Shown piece by piece: positions 23,663 through 32,031 of a DNA stretch of 58,397 nucleotides. Position 1 is the stretch's first letter. Each line of letters opens with the position of its first letter. This DNA is from Alphaproteobacteria bacterium UBA6149 (GTDB lineage Bacteria > Pseudomonadota > Alphaproteobacteria > Rickettsiales > UBA998). Under the pieces are notes generated by a model. The model was not told where the DNA came from. It saw only the letters and a program-made list of their open reading frames with translations, and made no database searches. The stretch covers positions 1 through 58,397 of the forward strand of contig DIUV01000044.1 of the NCBI GenBank assembly GCA_002423155.1, in the 5' to 3' direction. The translations under genes and the position numbers were made by a program.

Positions 23663-24002
23663 GGATATTGAACACGCACTCATTGCTTTTTCAGCAATTT
23701 CACAAGAAACCCGCTTGCGGGTTCTTAAGCTGTTGATTGAGTATGGGCGTGATGGTGTGGCAGCTGGGGCGTTGAGTAAGCAATTAGAAATTCCGCACAA
23801 TACGCTTTCATTTCACTTGTCGCACCTCAGCCAAGCAAGGCTGATAACTTCCAAGAAGCAAGGGCGTTCCATGATTTACGCTGCAAATAACGATACCATT
23901 CAAGCCATGATTGGCTATTTGAATGAAAACTGCTGTATTCGTGAGGAAGGCAGAGAAAACATCACCTGTAAGCCAGCAAAGCGAGGCAAACGCCTATGCT
24001 AA
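23661..24002 (+). CDS. arsR: ArsR arsenite-responsive repressor
   Basis: A 113-residue ArsR/SmtB repressor. The winged helix is ISQETRLRVLKLL, then LSKQLEIPHNTLSFHLSHLSQA (recognition helix) and GRSMIYAAN (wing). Cysteines are C-terminal: Cys91-Cys92 (NENCCIREE) and Cys103, the pattern of the Acidithiobacillus ferrooxidans type, not of the ArsR from plasmid R773. As(III) binding would release it from DNA. It is the first gene of a five-gene operon; its stop overlaps the arsC start. No Shine-Dalgarno precedes the ATG, in keeping with a leaderless transcript. Confidence 0.93.
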   Translation: MDIEHALIAFSAISQETRLRVLKLLIEYGRDGVAAGALSKQLEIPHNTLSFHLSHLSQARLITSKKQGRSMIYAANNDTIQAMIGYLNENCCIREEGRENITCKPAKRGKRLC

Positions 24003-24469
24003 GAATTCTAATTCTTTGCACTGGTAATTCCTGTCGTAGCATTATGGCGGAGGGGTTGTTTAACCATCTTGCTGCTGGGCGAGTGCAAGCGTTTAGTGCT
24101 GGAAGTTTTCCTACTGGCAGCGTCCACCCGATGAGCCTTAATACCTTGAAACGACATGGAATTTCTGCGCAAGGTTATCGCAGCAAATCTTGGGATGAAT
24201 TCAAAAATCAAACCATAGATATTTTGATTACCGTTTGCGATAATGCCGCTGGCGAAACTTACCCAATTTTTCCGAGTAGCCCGATTAAAGCACATTGGGG
24301 CGTGCCAGACCCAGCACATTTTGCAGGAACGCCAGCCGAAATTGAGGCAGAATTTGACCGCATATTTGCTATACTGGAAAAACGCATAAAAGCCTTGTTG
24401 CGATTTCCGATGGAGGAAATGTGCAAAGACGAGCTGACACAAAAACTAAATGAGATAGGCAGGCTGTAA
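23996..24469 (+). CDS. arsC: Arsenate reductase, LMW-phosphatase type
   Basis: A 157-residue arsenate reductase of the low-molecular-weight phosphotyrosine phosphatase fold. The P-loop is CTGNSCRS (Cys8 to Arg14) and the general acid is in WGVPDPAHF. Cys81 (ITVCDNAAGE) is the second redox cysteine. The third, expected a few residues on (CDNAAGETCP in relatives), is Tyr89 here, so the normal thioredoxin-linked disulphide cascade would need another partner, such as glutaredoxin or Cys143 near the C-terminus. It reduces As(V) to As(III) for export by the downstream pump. Start overlaps the arsR stop by seven bases. Confidence 0.9.
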   Translation: MLRILILCTGNSCRSIMAEGLFNHLAAGRVQAFSAGSFPTGSVHPMSLNTLKRHGISAQGYRSKSWDEFKNQTIDILITVCDNAAGETYPIFPSSPIKAHWGVPDPAHFAGTPAEIEAEFDRIFAILEKRIKALLRFPMEEMCKDELTQKLNEIGRL

Positions 24470-25437
24470 TGCTAGAAATTTTCACAAAACTTGCCGATGT
24501 CATCACTTATGATGTCTTAAATCTGGTACAGGAAACTAAATTTGCTGATGCACTACATTTTTTCATTGAAGATACCACCAAGATTTTCTTTCTGCTGGCA
24601 GCGATGATTTACATAATCAGCTTTACCCGTTCCTTCGTTTCTCCTGAAAAAGTGCGTTTGTGGCTAACAGGTAAATCACGCTTTACTGGCTACTTTCTAG
24701 CGGTGTTGCTAGGAGCGGTTACTCCTTTTTGCTCCTGTTCTTCTGTTCCGTTATTTATCGCCTTTCTTTCTGCTGGCATCCCTCTTGGCGTAACAATGGC
24801 ATTTCTAATTACCTCGCCAATGGTGGATCAGGTGGTGGTAGTTTTGCTCGGTGAAGCGATGGGGCTTACTTTTACCATTACTTATATTGTGGTTGGTTCG
24901 CTAATTGGTGTTTTAGGTGGATTGCTTATAGACATACTTAAACTAGAAAGCTGGGTAGAGCCCTATGTGTGGAACATTAAAATGCCTACGCCCGCCACCG
25001 CTGAAGAAGCGAGCGGTTGGAAATGGCGGGAGAGTTATGCCCGTAGCGAAGTGAAGGACATCATAAATCGTGTATGGCTTTATATTCTAATCGGGGTTGG
25101 TCTTGGTGCAGGCTTGCATGGCTTTGTTCCTAAAGAGTGGTTTTTAGCACATGCTGGGGCGGACAATTCCTTTGCTGTGCCACTGGCGGTGTTGGCGGGT
25201 ATTCCGTTATATTCTAATGCAGCAGGGGTAATTCCTGTGGCGGAAGTGCTGCTTAACAAAGGCGTTCCCATCGGCACTATTCTTGCCTTCACCATGAGCG
25301 TGGTGGCAATCTCACTGCCAGAAATGCTTATCTTACGCAAAGTCCTTAAAGTTAAGATGTTGGTGTTTTTTGCAGGATATTTATTTGGCGCCTTAATTTT
25401 TACTGGTTATTTATTCAATTTTATCTTCGGAGGTTAA
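24469..25437 (+). CDS. arsP: ArsP-type permease
   Basis: A 322-residue membrane permease of the ArsP/DUF318 family with about eight transmembrane segments. The conserved motif AVTPFCSCSSVPLFI (about 79-93) contains the cysteine cluster, and GIPLYSNAAGVIPVAEVLL is in the second half. ArsP from Campylobacter exports trivalent organoarsenicals; other members are only predicted permeases, so the exact substrate is uncertain. The ATG overlaps the arsC stop by one base, and the thioredoxin-like gene starts three bases after its end, a pairing common in such operons. Confidence 0.85.
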   Translation: MLEIFTKLADVITYDVLNLVQETKFADALHFFIEDTTKIFFLLAAMIYIISFTRSFVSPEKVRLWLTGKSRFTGYFLAVLLGAVTPFCSCSSVPLFIAFLSAGIPLGVTMAFLITSPMVDQVVVVLLGEAMGLTFTITYIVVGSLIGVLGGLLIDILKLESWVEPYVWNIKMPTPATAEEASGWKWRESYARSEVKDIINRVWLYILIGVGLGAGLHGFVPKEWFLAHAGADNSFAVPLAVLAGIPLYSNAAGVIPVAEVLLNKGVPIGTILAFTMSVVAISLPEMLILRKVLKVKMLVFFAGYLFGALIFTGYLFNFIFGG

Positions 25438-25439
25438 TC

Positions 25440-25670
25440 ATGGAAATCACTGTACTTGGTAAGGGTTGCTCTCGCTGTGAATCAACTATCCATCGCATAG
25501 AACGGGAGGCAGCGGAGATTGGCGTTCCTGTTAGCATCATCAAAATCACTGATGAGGTGGAAATTATCCAGCACGGCGTAATGACTACTCCTGCCGTTAT
25601 CATCAACGGAAAAATTGTTCACTCTGGTGGCATTCCATCTATTGATATGGTTCACTCATGGCTAAAATAA
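25440..25670 (+). CDS. Small thioredoxin-like protein
   Basis: A 76-residue protein of the MTH895/TM0996 redox family: LGKGCSRCESTIHRIE with the active-site CxxC (Cys10-Cys13), a cis-proline in MTTPAVIINGK, and GGIPS at the end. CGGAGG nine bases before the ATG is a strong ribosome site. It probably supplies electrons to ArsC or keeps the ArsP cysteines reduced; this is inferred from position. Its 3' end overlaps the acr3 start by 13 bases. Confidence 0.88.
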   Translation: MEITVLGKGCSRCESTIHRIEREAAEIGVPVSIIKITDEVEIIQHGVMTTPAVIINGKIVHSGGIPSIDMVHSWLK

Positions 25671-26695
25671 ACATTTCCCCCCTCGGTTTTTTTGAACGCT
25701 ATCTTTCCGTTTGGGTGGCTTTGAGCATTGCTCTCGGCGTTGGCTTGGGGCATTTTATGCCCTCATTATTCCAAACAATCGCAGGGCTTGAATTTGCCAA
25801 TGTCAATTTTGTGGTGGCGGTTTTGATTTGGGTGATGATTTACCCGATGATGGTTAGTGTGGATTTTACTAATTTCAAAGAAGTCGCCAAAAAACCCAAG
25901 CCATTTGCGATAAGTTTTGTGATTACTTGGCTGATTATGCCCTTTAGCATGACGGCTCTGGGCATATTGTTTTTACAACATATTTTTGCACCATTTATTG
26001 CGGAAGCAGATGCAAAACAATATATCGCAGGGCTGATTTTGCTCGGCGGTGCGCCTTGTACGGCGATGGTTTTTGTGTGGAGCAGGTTGGTAAGTGGCAA
26101 TGCCAATTACACGCTGGCGCAAGTTTCGCTAAATGATGTAATTATGATTTTTGCTTATGCACCCATTGTGGCATTTTTGCTAGGCGTTGCAGAAATTTCT
26201 GTGCCGTGGAATACGCTGATTTTATCAATCTTACTTTATGTTTTAATCCCCATGCTCGGTGGATATTTTACCCGTAAAAAACTCTCCGCCCCAAAACTTG
26301 ATTCTTTATTGCTGCACCTAAAACCCTATTCCATCATAGGTTTGCTTGCCACTGTGGTTTTATTATTCGCCTTTCAAGCTAATGTATTACTAGAAAAACC
26401 AACCGCAATAGCGATGGTGGCTGTGCCGATAATTTTGCAAAGTTTTTTGATGTTTGGCTTGGCATATTGGTGGATGAGAAAAGCCCGCATCCCCCACAAT
26501 ATAGCTGCCCCTGCGGCTTTTATCAGCGGTTCAAATTTCTTCGAACTCGCAGTTGCCGTCGCCATCAGCCTATTTGGCTTAAATTCTGGTGCGGCATTTG
26601 CAACTGTGGTTGGCGTGTTGGTAGAAGTTCCTGCGATGCTGTGGCTGGTGAGCATTGCTAATAAAACCAAGCATTATTTTGATGCAAATTCATAA
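25658..26695 (+). CDS. acr3: ACR3-type arsenite efflux transporter
   Basis: A 345-residue arsenite permease of the ACR3 (BART) family with ten predicted transmembrane helices. Diagnostic parts are the helix-4 motif GGAPCTAMVFVWSRL, which holds the essential cysteine, WVMIYPMMVSVDF and RIPHNIAAPAAFISGSNFFEL. It exports As(III) from the cytoplasm using the proton gradient. Final gene of the operon, starting inside the thioredoxin gene. A frameshifted, diverged acr3 lies at 29355-30290. Confidence 0.94.
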   Translation: MAKINISPLGFFERYLSVWVALSIALGVGLGHFMPSLFQTIAGLEFANVNFVVAVLIWVMIYPMMVSVDFTNFKEVAKKPKPFAISFVITWLIMPFSMTALGILFLQHIFAPFIAEADAKQYIAGLILLGGAPCTAMVFVWSRLVSGNANYTLAQVSLNDVIMIFAYAPIVAFLLGVAEISVPWNTLILSILLYVLIPMLGGYFTRKKLSAPKLDSLLLHLKPYSIIGLLATVVLLFAFQANVLLEKPTAIAMVAVPIILQSFLMFGLAYWWMRKARIPHNIAAPAAFISGSNFFELAVAVAISLFGLNSGAAFATVVGVLVEVPAMLWLVSIANKTKHYFDANS

Positions 26696-26772
26696 AATAG
26701 TTCAGTGAGAGCTGATTATATGGTGCTATGGCGGGAGTGTTAAGCGAACTTGAGGGTGTTTTTTCTTAAATT

Positions 26773-26813
26773 AAGGTTGAAAATACAAAGTTTAACTTTG
26801 CGATTTCAACCTT
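26773..26813 (+). terminator. Hairpin after acr3
   Basis: Stem AAGGTTGAAA / TTTCAACCTT with an inner stem CAAAGT / ACTTTG around TTA. It lies 80 bases after the ars operon and just before the fic relic end. It is a long AT-rich hairpin without a U-tract, so it may be a weak terminator or a processing site. The rest of 26696-26825 is empty. Confidence 0.4.
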
Positions 26814-26825
26814 ATGAGGCTATGT

Positions 26826-27755
26826 TTAATAACCCATTTTCAAATCTGCCAGCAGCGTGTCGTCTGGCATAACAAGGCGAATTCCTTGCATATCTGCTTC
26901 GGTGGGGTGGGCGAAAGCATTGGTTGCTTGCAAAATTTTCTGAGCGAAATTTTTATCGCTCCAATCCACTTTAGCGGTGTATCTTTGGGCAAAGTCTAGT
27001 GTGCGAATTAAGGCTTGTGGTTGCTGGTTGTGGCTTAGGGCTTTAAGTGCCATCAGATAGTTAGTTCGATAAACGGTGGGAATAATGATACGCCCTTCAT
27101 TTTCTGCTACCAATTCGGCATTTATCATAATATGAGCGACCCGCCCATTATAGTGTATCCCCTTTATTTTTGCTTTGCAAAAATAAAGGGCGTTCAGACG
27201 CCCCACCTCTTATAAAAAGATATGGGGCTCACGCCGCATGGGCGGCGAGCTTGCAGTCGCAAGCCTGTATAGCAAATCAAGTATTTTTATGCAAAAATAA
27301 AGGGGATTGCTATACCATCAGCAAAGGGGTGAACTTCTGCTACCAAAAACATCATAAAAACCGCCCGATGGAATGGCGCATCAAGGCTTTGATATAGTTC
27401 AAAACCTTTTTTCAAAGTGCCTTCCACTAGCTCAGGCACAACAAATAATGTGCTGCCTGCACGGTTACCTTCTAGCTTAAACTCTCCCGCCAATTTTTCA
27501 GGGCGTTTTGCCATGATTGTGGCGTGGCGTTGTTTTGATAATTTTAGAAAATCATGGGCATTCTTAGGCGGTTTCTGCATTTCCTGAGTGCTTGCCACTA
27601 TTTGGTAAGTGCCGAGTACATCATGTGCGTCAGCTGGGCGGGCATTTGGGATTTTACCTTCAAAAATAATTTCCTCCGCCTCACGCACTGCGAATTCTGT
27701 TCCTTCAATAAAGTTGGAAAAATAGGCTTCGTAAAAAGCGAGTGTTTCCGTTGCT
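26826..27755 (-). pseudogene. Truncated fic paralogue interrupted by a MITE
   Basis: Copy of the last 250 codons of the fic gene at 18327-19829 (from TETLAFYEAYFSN to the C-terminus, ending LLADLKMGY instead of LLADLKEG). The first 258 codons are missing; the break is at about 27755, where unrelated sequence begins. The catalytic region is split by a 162-base insertion at 27151-27312 within the HPFADGNGR codons. The flanking parts remain in frame on both sides, so the insertion is recent compared with the duplication. Inactive. Confidence 0.88.
27151..27312. mobile_element. 162-bp MITE with TA target duplication
   Basis: Ends are TAGTGTATCCCCTTTATTTT and, as reverse complement of the right end, TAGCAATCCCCTTTATTTT, about 22 matching bases of terminal inverted repeat. 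Compared with the intact fic gene, it is inserted exactly at TA, duplicated as 27149-27150 and 27313-27314. TA targeting and size point to a non-autonomous element mobilised by an IS630/Tc1-mariner transposase. The inside has three short hairpins (GGGCGTTCAGACGCCC and two others) and no gene. Confidence 0.85.
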
Positions 27756-27843
27756 ATCCATTTCGTTTGCACATGTGGAGCTGCTATTGCTTGCGTAAAT
27801 TACGGTAACGGAGGGCATGAGTTTTTTCTGGGTCATGATGTTG

Positions 27844-28980
27844 CTATTTCCTAAAAAGTGTCAGATAATCTTTGAATAAAAACAATCTATTGCGTTGTTG
27901 ACCTGTAATTTCTGTTAACACTCCATATTTAACCAAATCAGCAATTAGCGAACTAGCGGTATTCGGGGTGGTTTTAAGAAGTAGTGTCACCTCTTTGATG
28001 TCAAAAACGGGCTTTGCATATAAATGGCGTACTAATAGATGTATTTTGTCCTGCCTACGAATACTAAAGCGGGGCAAAATTTCACGCTCAATTTTTTCTT
28101 TGAGTACCAATATCTCCTTGAATACAGAAATAGAGGAGCGTGCGGTTTCTTCCACCCCATGAAAGAAAAATACTAGCCATTTATTCAGATGATTTGCTTC
28201 TCGAACTGCCATTAAATGATCAATATATGCCGTTTTGTTGCGTTCAAAATAATCAGATAAATATAAGGCAGGTTTAGAGAGCAATTTCTCAGATGCCAAA
28301 TAGAGAGAGATCATCAGTCGACCCAATCGTCCATTACCATCTAAAAATGGGTGGATAGTTTCAAATTGATAATGAGCAATCGCTATTTTGATGAGTGGGT
28401 GTACTCTATTTGCTTCATCATGCAAAAATTTTTCCATATCACTCATTAACTCAATAACATGCGAATGATGTGGGGGCACAAAAACGGCATTTTTCAAACT
28501 AACCCCAATCCAGTTTTGACTAACTCTGAATTCACCCGGCTGCTTAGCTTCTCCTCGCACTCCCTGCATTAAAACGGCATGCGTATCTTTCAATAATCGG
28601 TTAGAAAGGGGTAGTTCTCCTAGTTTTTCAATGGCATAATTGATAGCTTGAATATAATTTTGCACTTCTGTCCAATCATTGCGTGCTTCAGGTGCTAAAT
28701 CCGTCTTATCCTTAAACGCATCTTCAATATTGGTTTGCGTACCTTCAATTTTGCTGGATTGTGTCGCCTCTTTTGCAACATACATTTTGATAAAAAAATC
28801 AATGTCGGGAATAAGTTGTGCAAAGGCGTTTAGCTCACCCAAAGCCCTATCCGCCCGCCCCAAAAGCTCTTGAATTTTAGAGTCAGCAATTACCCATGGG
28901 TGATGTATAGTCGTAGGCAAGAAGCTTTGATACTCATATTGCCCCTCATATTGCCCCGATTTATAATCCAGCAAATTCAT
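27844..28980 (-). CDS. Fic family protein
   Basis: A complete 378-residue Fic protein of the DUF4172-free, HTH-ended group. The inhibitory helix motif is SSKIEGT (75-81) and the catalytic motif HPFLDGNGRLGR (210-221), both intact, so AMPylation activity with autoinhibition is expected. The C-terminal 80 residues (VRHLYAKPVFDIKEVTLLLK, then TASSLIADLVKYGVL) form a winged helix, suggesting binding of DNA or a partner. It is not closely related to the fic at 18327 or the one at 37497. The ATG is followed by MNLLDYKSGQ; the upstream GAGTTTCTTC on the coding strand is a weak start context. Confidence 0.9.
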   Translation of the reverse strand: MNLLDYKSGQYEGQYEYQSFLPTTIHHPWVIADSKIQELLGRADRALGELNAFAQLIPDIDFFIKMYVAKEATQSSKIEGTQTNIEDAFKDKTDLAPEARNDWTEVQNYIQAINYAIEKLGELPLSNRLLKDTHAVLMQGVRGEAKQPGEFRVSQNWIGVSLKNAVFVPPHHSHVIELMSDMEKFLHDEANRVHPLIKIAIAHYQFETIHPFLDGNGRLGRLMISLYLASEKLLSKPALYLSDYFERNKTAYIDHLMAVREANHLNKWLVFFFHGVEETARSSISVFKEILVLKEKIEREILPRFSIRRQDKIHLLVRHLYAKPVFDIKEVTLLLKTTPNTASSLIADLVKYGVLTEITGQQRNRLFLFKDYLTLFRK

Positions 28981-29030
28981 ATTGAAGAAACTCTCTATGT
29001 TTTTATAATAAGATTGTTTTTTACGCTAGC

Positions 29031-29103
29031 TTCTGACATAACGCAAGCGGCTATTTCAGAATACCCCTATCTTTCTGAAATAAGATGCATGCTTATGTTA
29101 GAA
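29031..29103. repeat. Nested hairpin
   Basis: Outer arms TTCTGACATAA (29031-29041) and TTATGTTAGAA (29093-29103, one mismatch), with a perfect inner stem TATTTCAGAA / TTCTGAAATA (29052-29082). It lies between the divergent fic gene and the KilA-N relic. It may be a small palindromic repeat or a bidirectional terminator. Confidence 0.5.
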
Positions 29104-29114
29104 ACTAAGCATTG

Positions 29115-29360
29115 TTACTGCTTGCATAGTTTAATCCATGTGCCAAACTCAAAGGCGATATCCTTATGGGCATAAGTACCGCCACCACGCCCTGATTTTG
29201 AAACAATTCCTTTGGCATTAGTGGCTTCAATCCATTTTTGTGGGCGTAGCGTGAAGCTATTAAGGCCAGCCTCTTTTTTAAACCGGTCGAATTCGACCCC
29301 TTTAAAATCAGGGTTGTGCATGACCTCCCAAAGCCCAAGAAATTCAATGGGCTTGGCCAT
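29115..29360 (-). pseudogene. KilA-N domain fragment
   Basis: An 81-codon piece with EVMHNPDFKGVEFDRFKKEAG, NSFTLRPQKWIEATNAKG and GGGTYAHKDIAFEFGTWI, typical of the KilA-N DNA-binding domain of phage proteins. The N-terminal part of the domain and the downstream protein are missing: it starts abruptly at MAKPIEFLGLWE, next to the acr3 relic, and stops right after the WI codon pair. It is a phage remnant. Confidence 0.75.
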
Positions 29361-30290
29361 TTAATTCCTTCCGTGTTTCAAGCTATCGCCCATATTGAAT
29401 ACGCCAGCGTTAATCTGGTAGTTGCCATTATCATTTGGGTGATGATTTACCCGATGATGGTGAACGTCGATTTTTCTACCCTCAAAGAAGCCACAAAAAA
29501 ACCCAAAGCCTTCGCCATCAGCTTCGTGGTGACATGGCTTGTAATGCCATTCAGCATGGCGGCACTCGGCGTTTTATTCCTACAGGATGTTTTTACATCG
29601 TTCATACCACCCGAAGATGCCAAGCAATATGTTGCTGGGCTTATCCTATTCGGAACTGCACCATGCCCGCAATGGTGTTTGTCTGGAGCCGCTTGGTAAA
29701 CGGCAGCCCCAACTACACACTGGTGCAGGTGGCACTCAACAATGTGATAATGATATTCGCCTATGCGCCGATTGCCTCCTTGCTGCTGGGTGTAACGGAT
29801 ATTTCTGTGCCGTGGGAAACCTTACTGCTCTCGGTTGGGCTCTATGTCATCATCCCGATTATGGCGGGTTGTGCCACCCGCAAGAAACTGCTGGCGCACA
29901 GTGAACAACGTCTTTAATTACCTTAAATCCTATTCCGTGCTTGGGTTGTTTGCGACCGTCGTGTTGCTATTCGGATTCCAAGCCGAAACGCTGCTACAAA
30001 AGCCGCTGGTCATCGGCATGATTGCCGTTCCCATTTTGATACAAAGCGTGCTGATGTTTACGCTTGCTTATGTGTGGATGTGCAAAGCACGCATCCCTCA
30101 TAATGTTGCTGCACCCGCTGTGCTTATCAGCAGTTCCAACTTCTTTGAGCTTGCCGTCGCGGTTGCCATCAGCCTGTTTGGGCTTAATTCTGGTGCAGCT
30201 CTGGCAACGGTGGTCGGCGTGCTAGGGGAAGTACCTGCCATGCTATGGCTGGTTGGGATTGCGAATAAAACCCGCGCACGATTCGCCTAG
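29355..30290 (+). pseudogene. acr3: Frameshifted second acr3
   Basis: ACR3 sequence from GLGHLIPSVFQAIAH to the C-terminus GIANKTRARFA, in three frames. The first shift is near 29663, just at the conserved GTAPC-AMVFVWS motif (one base pair change in length), the second near 29900 after RKKLLAH. The N-terminal 25 codons are missing at the junction with the KilA-N relic. Similarity to the intact Acr3 at 25658 is high but clearly below a recent duplicate, so this is an independent acquisition that has decayed. Confidence 0.88.
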
Positions 30291-30311
30291 CATTTGTCCC
30301 ACACTGAAACG

Positions 30312-30461
30312 CCTATCACCAACCACCTGATACCGTTGCGCTAATTCAAAACTCCATCCGTTTTTTTTGAATTAGAGCGTTGCATAATACCGCCATGTTT
30401 TGTAATCTTTTGTAGCGAAAGGCGGAAAGCATGGCAACTATTGAAACCAGAACAACCAGGG
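30312..30461 (+). repeat. Integrase-start direct repeat, right copy (int relic)
   Basis: Matches 3340-3484, including the integrase ATG at 30431 and MATIETRTT, after which the frame goes to RAKA and a stop. The integrase body is gone. This is the right-hand end of recognisable accessory DNA; core-type genes follow. With the tRNA half at 21837 it shows that more than one integration event shaped the region. Positions 30462-30616 hold nothing else visible. Confidence 0.75.
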
Positions 30462-30616
30462 CAAAAGCATAAATTATTAAGAAATTAATGATTTTAAGAA
30501 TTCGTTATTCCATCCTGCTTTTTTCCTATTGCATTTTATAGATAAATTCCCTTTTTTTGTTTTAGAACATTAAAAGTAATGTTGCGAGATTAATAGCTGC
30601 ATGGTCTTTCGGACTC

Positions 30617-30898
30617 TTGAATAATCTTCTCTCCATGTTACATCAAGGCTCCAATGGAGTCGATTTTCTATGCTCTAATGCGCACGAGATGTTAAAAGAT
30701 TTTGCTGGGCTGATGGAGGTAATGATGAAATGTAATGTCTTGTTTTTTCATGTCCTTTGTTGGTTTTTTGACGATTACCTTCGATTTAACTATAGTGCTT
30801 CTCGCGTAGCAAGTTGGAAAAATCAGCCCGCAGAAGAAATAGAAAAAATCACTGAGTTAGGGCTGCCTGCCCTAAAAATGTTTGGCTATGAAAACTAA
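30617..30898 (+). CDS. Hypothetical small protein
   Basis: A 93-codon frame starting MNNLLSMLHQGSNGVDFLCS. The middle (CNVLFFHVLCWFFDDYLRF) is hydrophobic and could be a membrane helix; the end (PAEEIEKITELGLPALKMFGYEN) is acidic and helical and looks like a genuine protein C-terminus. It sits at the edge of the accessory region and overlaps the convergent acyltransferase end by four bases. I do not recognise it; it may be the remaining end of a disrupted gene. Confidence 0.4.
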   Translation: MNNLLSMLHQGSNGVDFLCSNAHEMLKDFAGLMEVMMKCNVLFFHVLCWFFDDYLRFNYSASRVASWKNQPAEEIEKITELGLPALKMFGYEN

Positions 30899-32031
30899 TT
30901 CTTTCGTGCCCAGCGCATAAGCGGATATTCAACAAAACGATAGGATACCCAAGCAACCAGTACAGTTGGTGCAAGCAAAATAATATATTGTGCAAAAATT
31001 GATAATCCATGAAACCAATCTTTTGCATAAAACAAATAAAGCTGATGAATTAGCTCATGCCAAAGATAGACCCCATAACTTATTAAGCCAATTTTTTGCA
31101 TAAAATAATTGGCAAAAATTCTCCGTACCCACACTCCATCTAATGCCGCCGCAAAAACCAGCATTGCACAGCTTATCCCCATCAAAATATTGGCAAAATA
31201 GAGAAGTGGGTGCCCATTCCAATATTGCTGACTACCCACAACATCATGAATTAGGGCTAACCAGCAATAGATGCTGAATATTCCTACGGGTAATAATATT
31301 TTTTCAAACTTGCTGGATTTTGTTTGGTTTGCTGATTTTATTTTGACAAATAATATAGCAATTCCAATACCTAACATAAATTCGCTTAGTCTTCCCGGAA
31401 GTTGCTCAAGTGCCAACATTTTTGCAGCCACAGGTAAATTGGCAACCTGAGAAAACATCAATATGCGGTAAATTATACTGATTGAGATGCCCCCCAGCAT
31501 TGCAAAGCCCCAACCAACTCGCCGTATAATATAAAATATTAGCGGAAGCATAAGGTAAAAATTCCATTCTACCGCCAAAGTCCATAAAACACCCAATAAG
31601 CTGGAACTCTCGCCCAGTTTTAAGTTTTGTATAAAAAACAGATGATAAAGAAAATCTTTATAACTCGCATTGCTGGGATAAACTCCAAGGGATATAAGCA
31701 AGGCTAAAAACCCTAAAACTAAATAATATGCAGGAACGATGCGAGTAATTCGATTGATAAAATATTTGCGCCAATTAGGCTTATGCACCCCATCTAACTG
31801 CTTAGCTAAAGATACAAAAAGTGAAAATCCACTTAGTACAAAAAAAATATCTACCCCCACCCAGCCACGAAAAAAGTGAGTCAGATTGATAATAGAAACA
31901 TGATATTCGGGTTTTCCTGCATCTGCCCATAGATGATAAAGCACCACCCACATGGCAGCAAATCCGCGCAGTCCCGTTATGGCAGGCAAAGTTATAAAAT
32001 TATGTTTTATGTCTGGCCAACAGACCATCAT
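30895..32031 (-). CDS. Acyltransferase family 3 membrane protein
   Basis: A 378-residue membrane O-acyltransferase of the OafA/YrhL type (Acyl_transf_3). About ten transmembrane segments; the N-terminal motif LPAITGLRGFAAMWVVLYHL with the catalytic His, followed by GWVGVDIFFVLSGF and RRVTRI-like FINRITRIVPAYYL, is diagnostic. Members acetylate or otherwise acylate cell-surface sugars. Its ATG overlaps the stop of the upstream 2-oxoglutarate oxygenase by four bases, so the two form an operon and may modify the same surface glycan. The substrate is not known. Confidence 0.88.
   Translation of the reverse strand: MMVCWPDIKHNFITLPAITGLRGFAAMWVVLYHLWADAGKPEYHVSIINLTHFFRGWVGVDIFFVLSGFSLFVSLAKQLDGVHKPNWRKYFINRITRIVPAYYLVLGFLALLISLGVYPSNASYKDFLYHLFFIQNLKLGESSSLLGVLWTLAVEWNFYLMLPLIFYIIRRVGWGFAMLGGISISIIYRILMFSQVANLPVAAKMLALEQLPGRLSEFMLGIGIAILFVKIKSANQTKSSKFEKILLPVGIFSIYCWLALIHDVVGSQQYWNGHPLLYFANILMGISCAMLVFAAALDGVWVRRIFANYFMQKIGLISYGVYLWHELIHQLYLFYAKDWFHGLSIFAQYIILLAPTVLVAWVSYRFVEYPLMRWARKN

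Noticed and set aside
29105..29347. An 80-codon minus-strand frame overlapping the KilA-N fragment
   Set aside because: The other frame (29115-29360) gives a clear KilA-N sequence; this one is its shadow.
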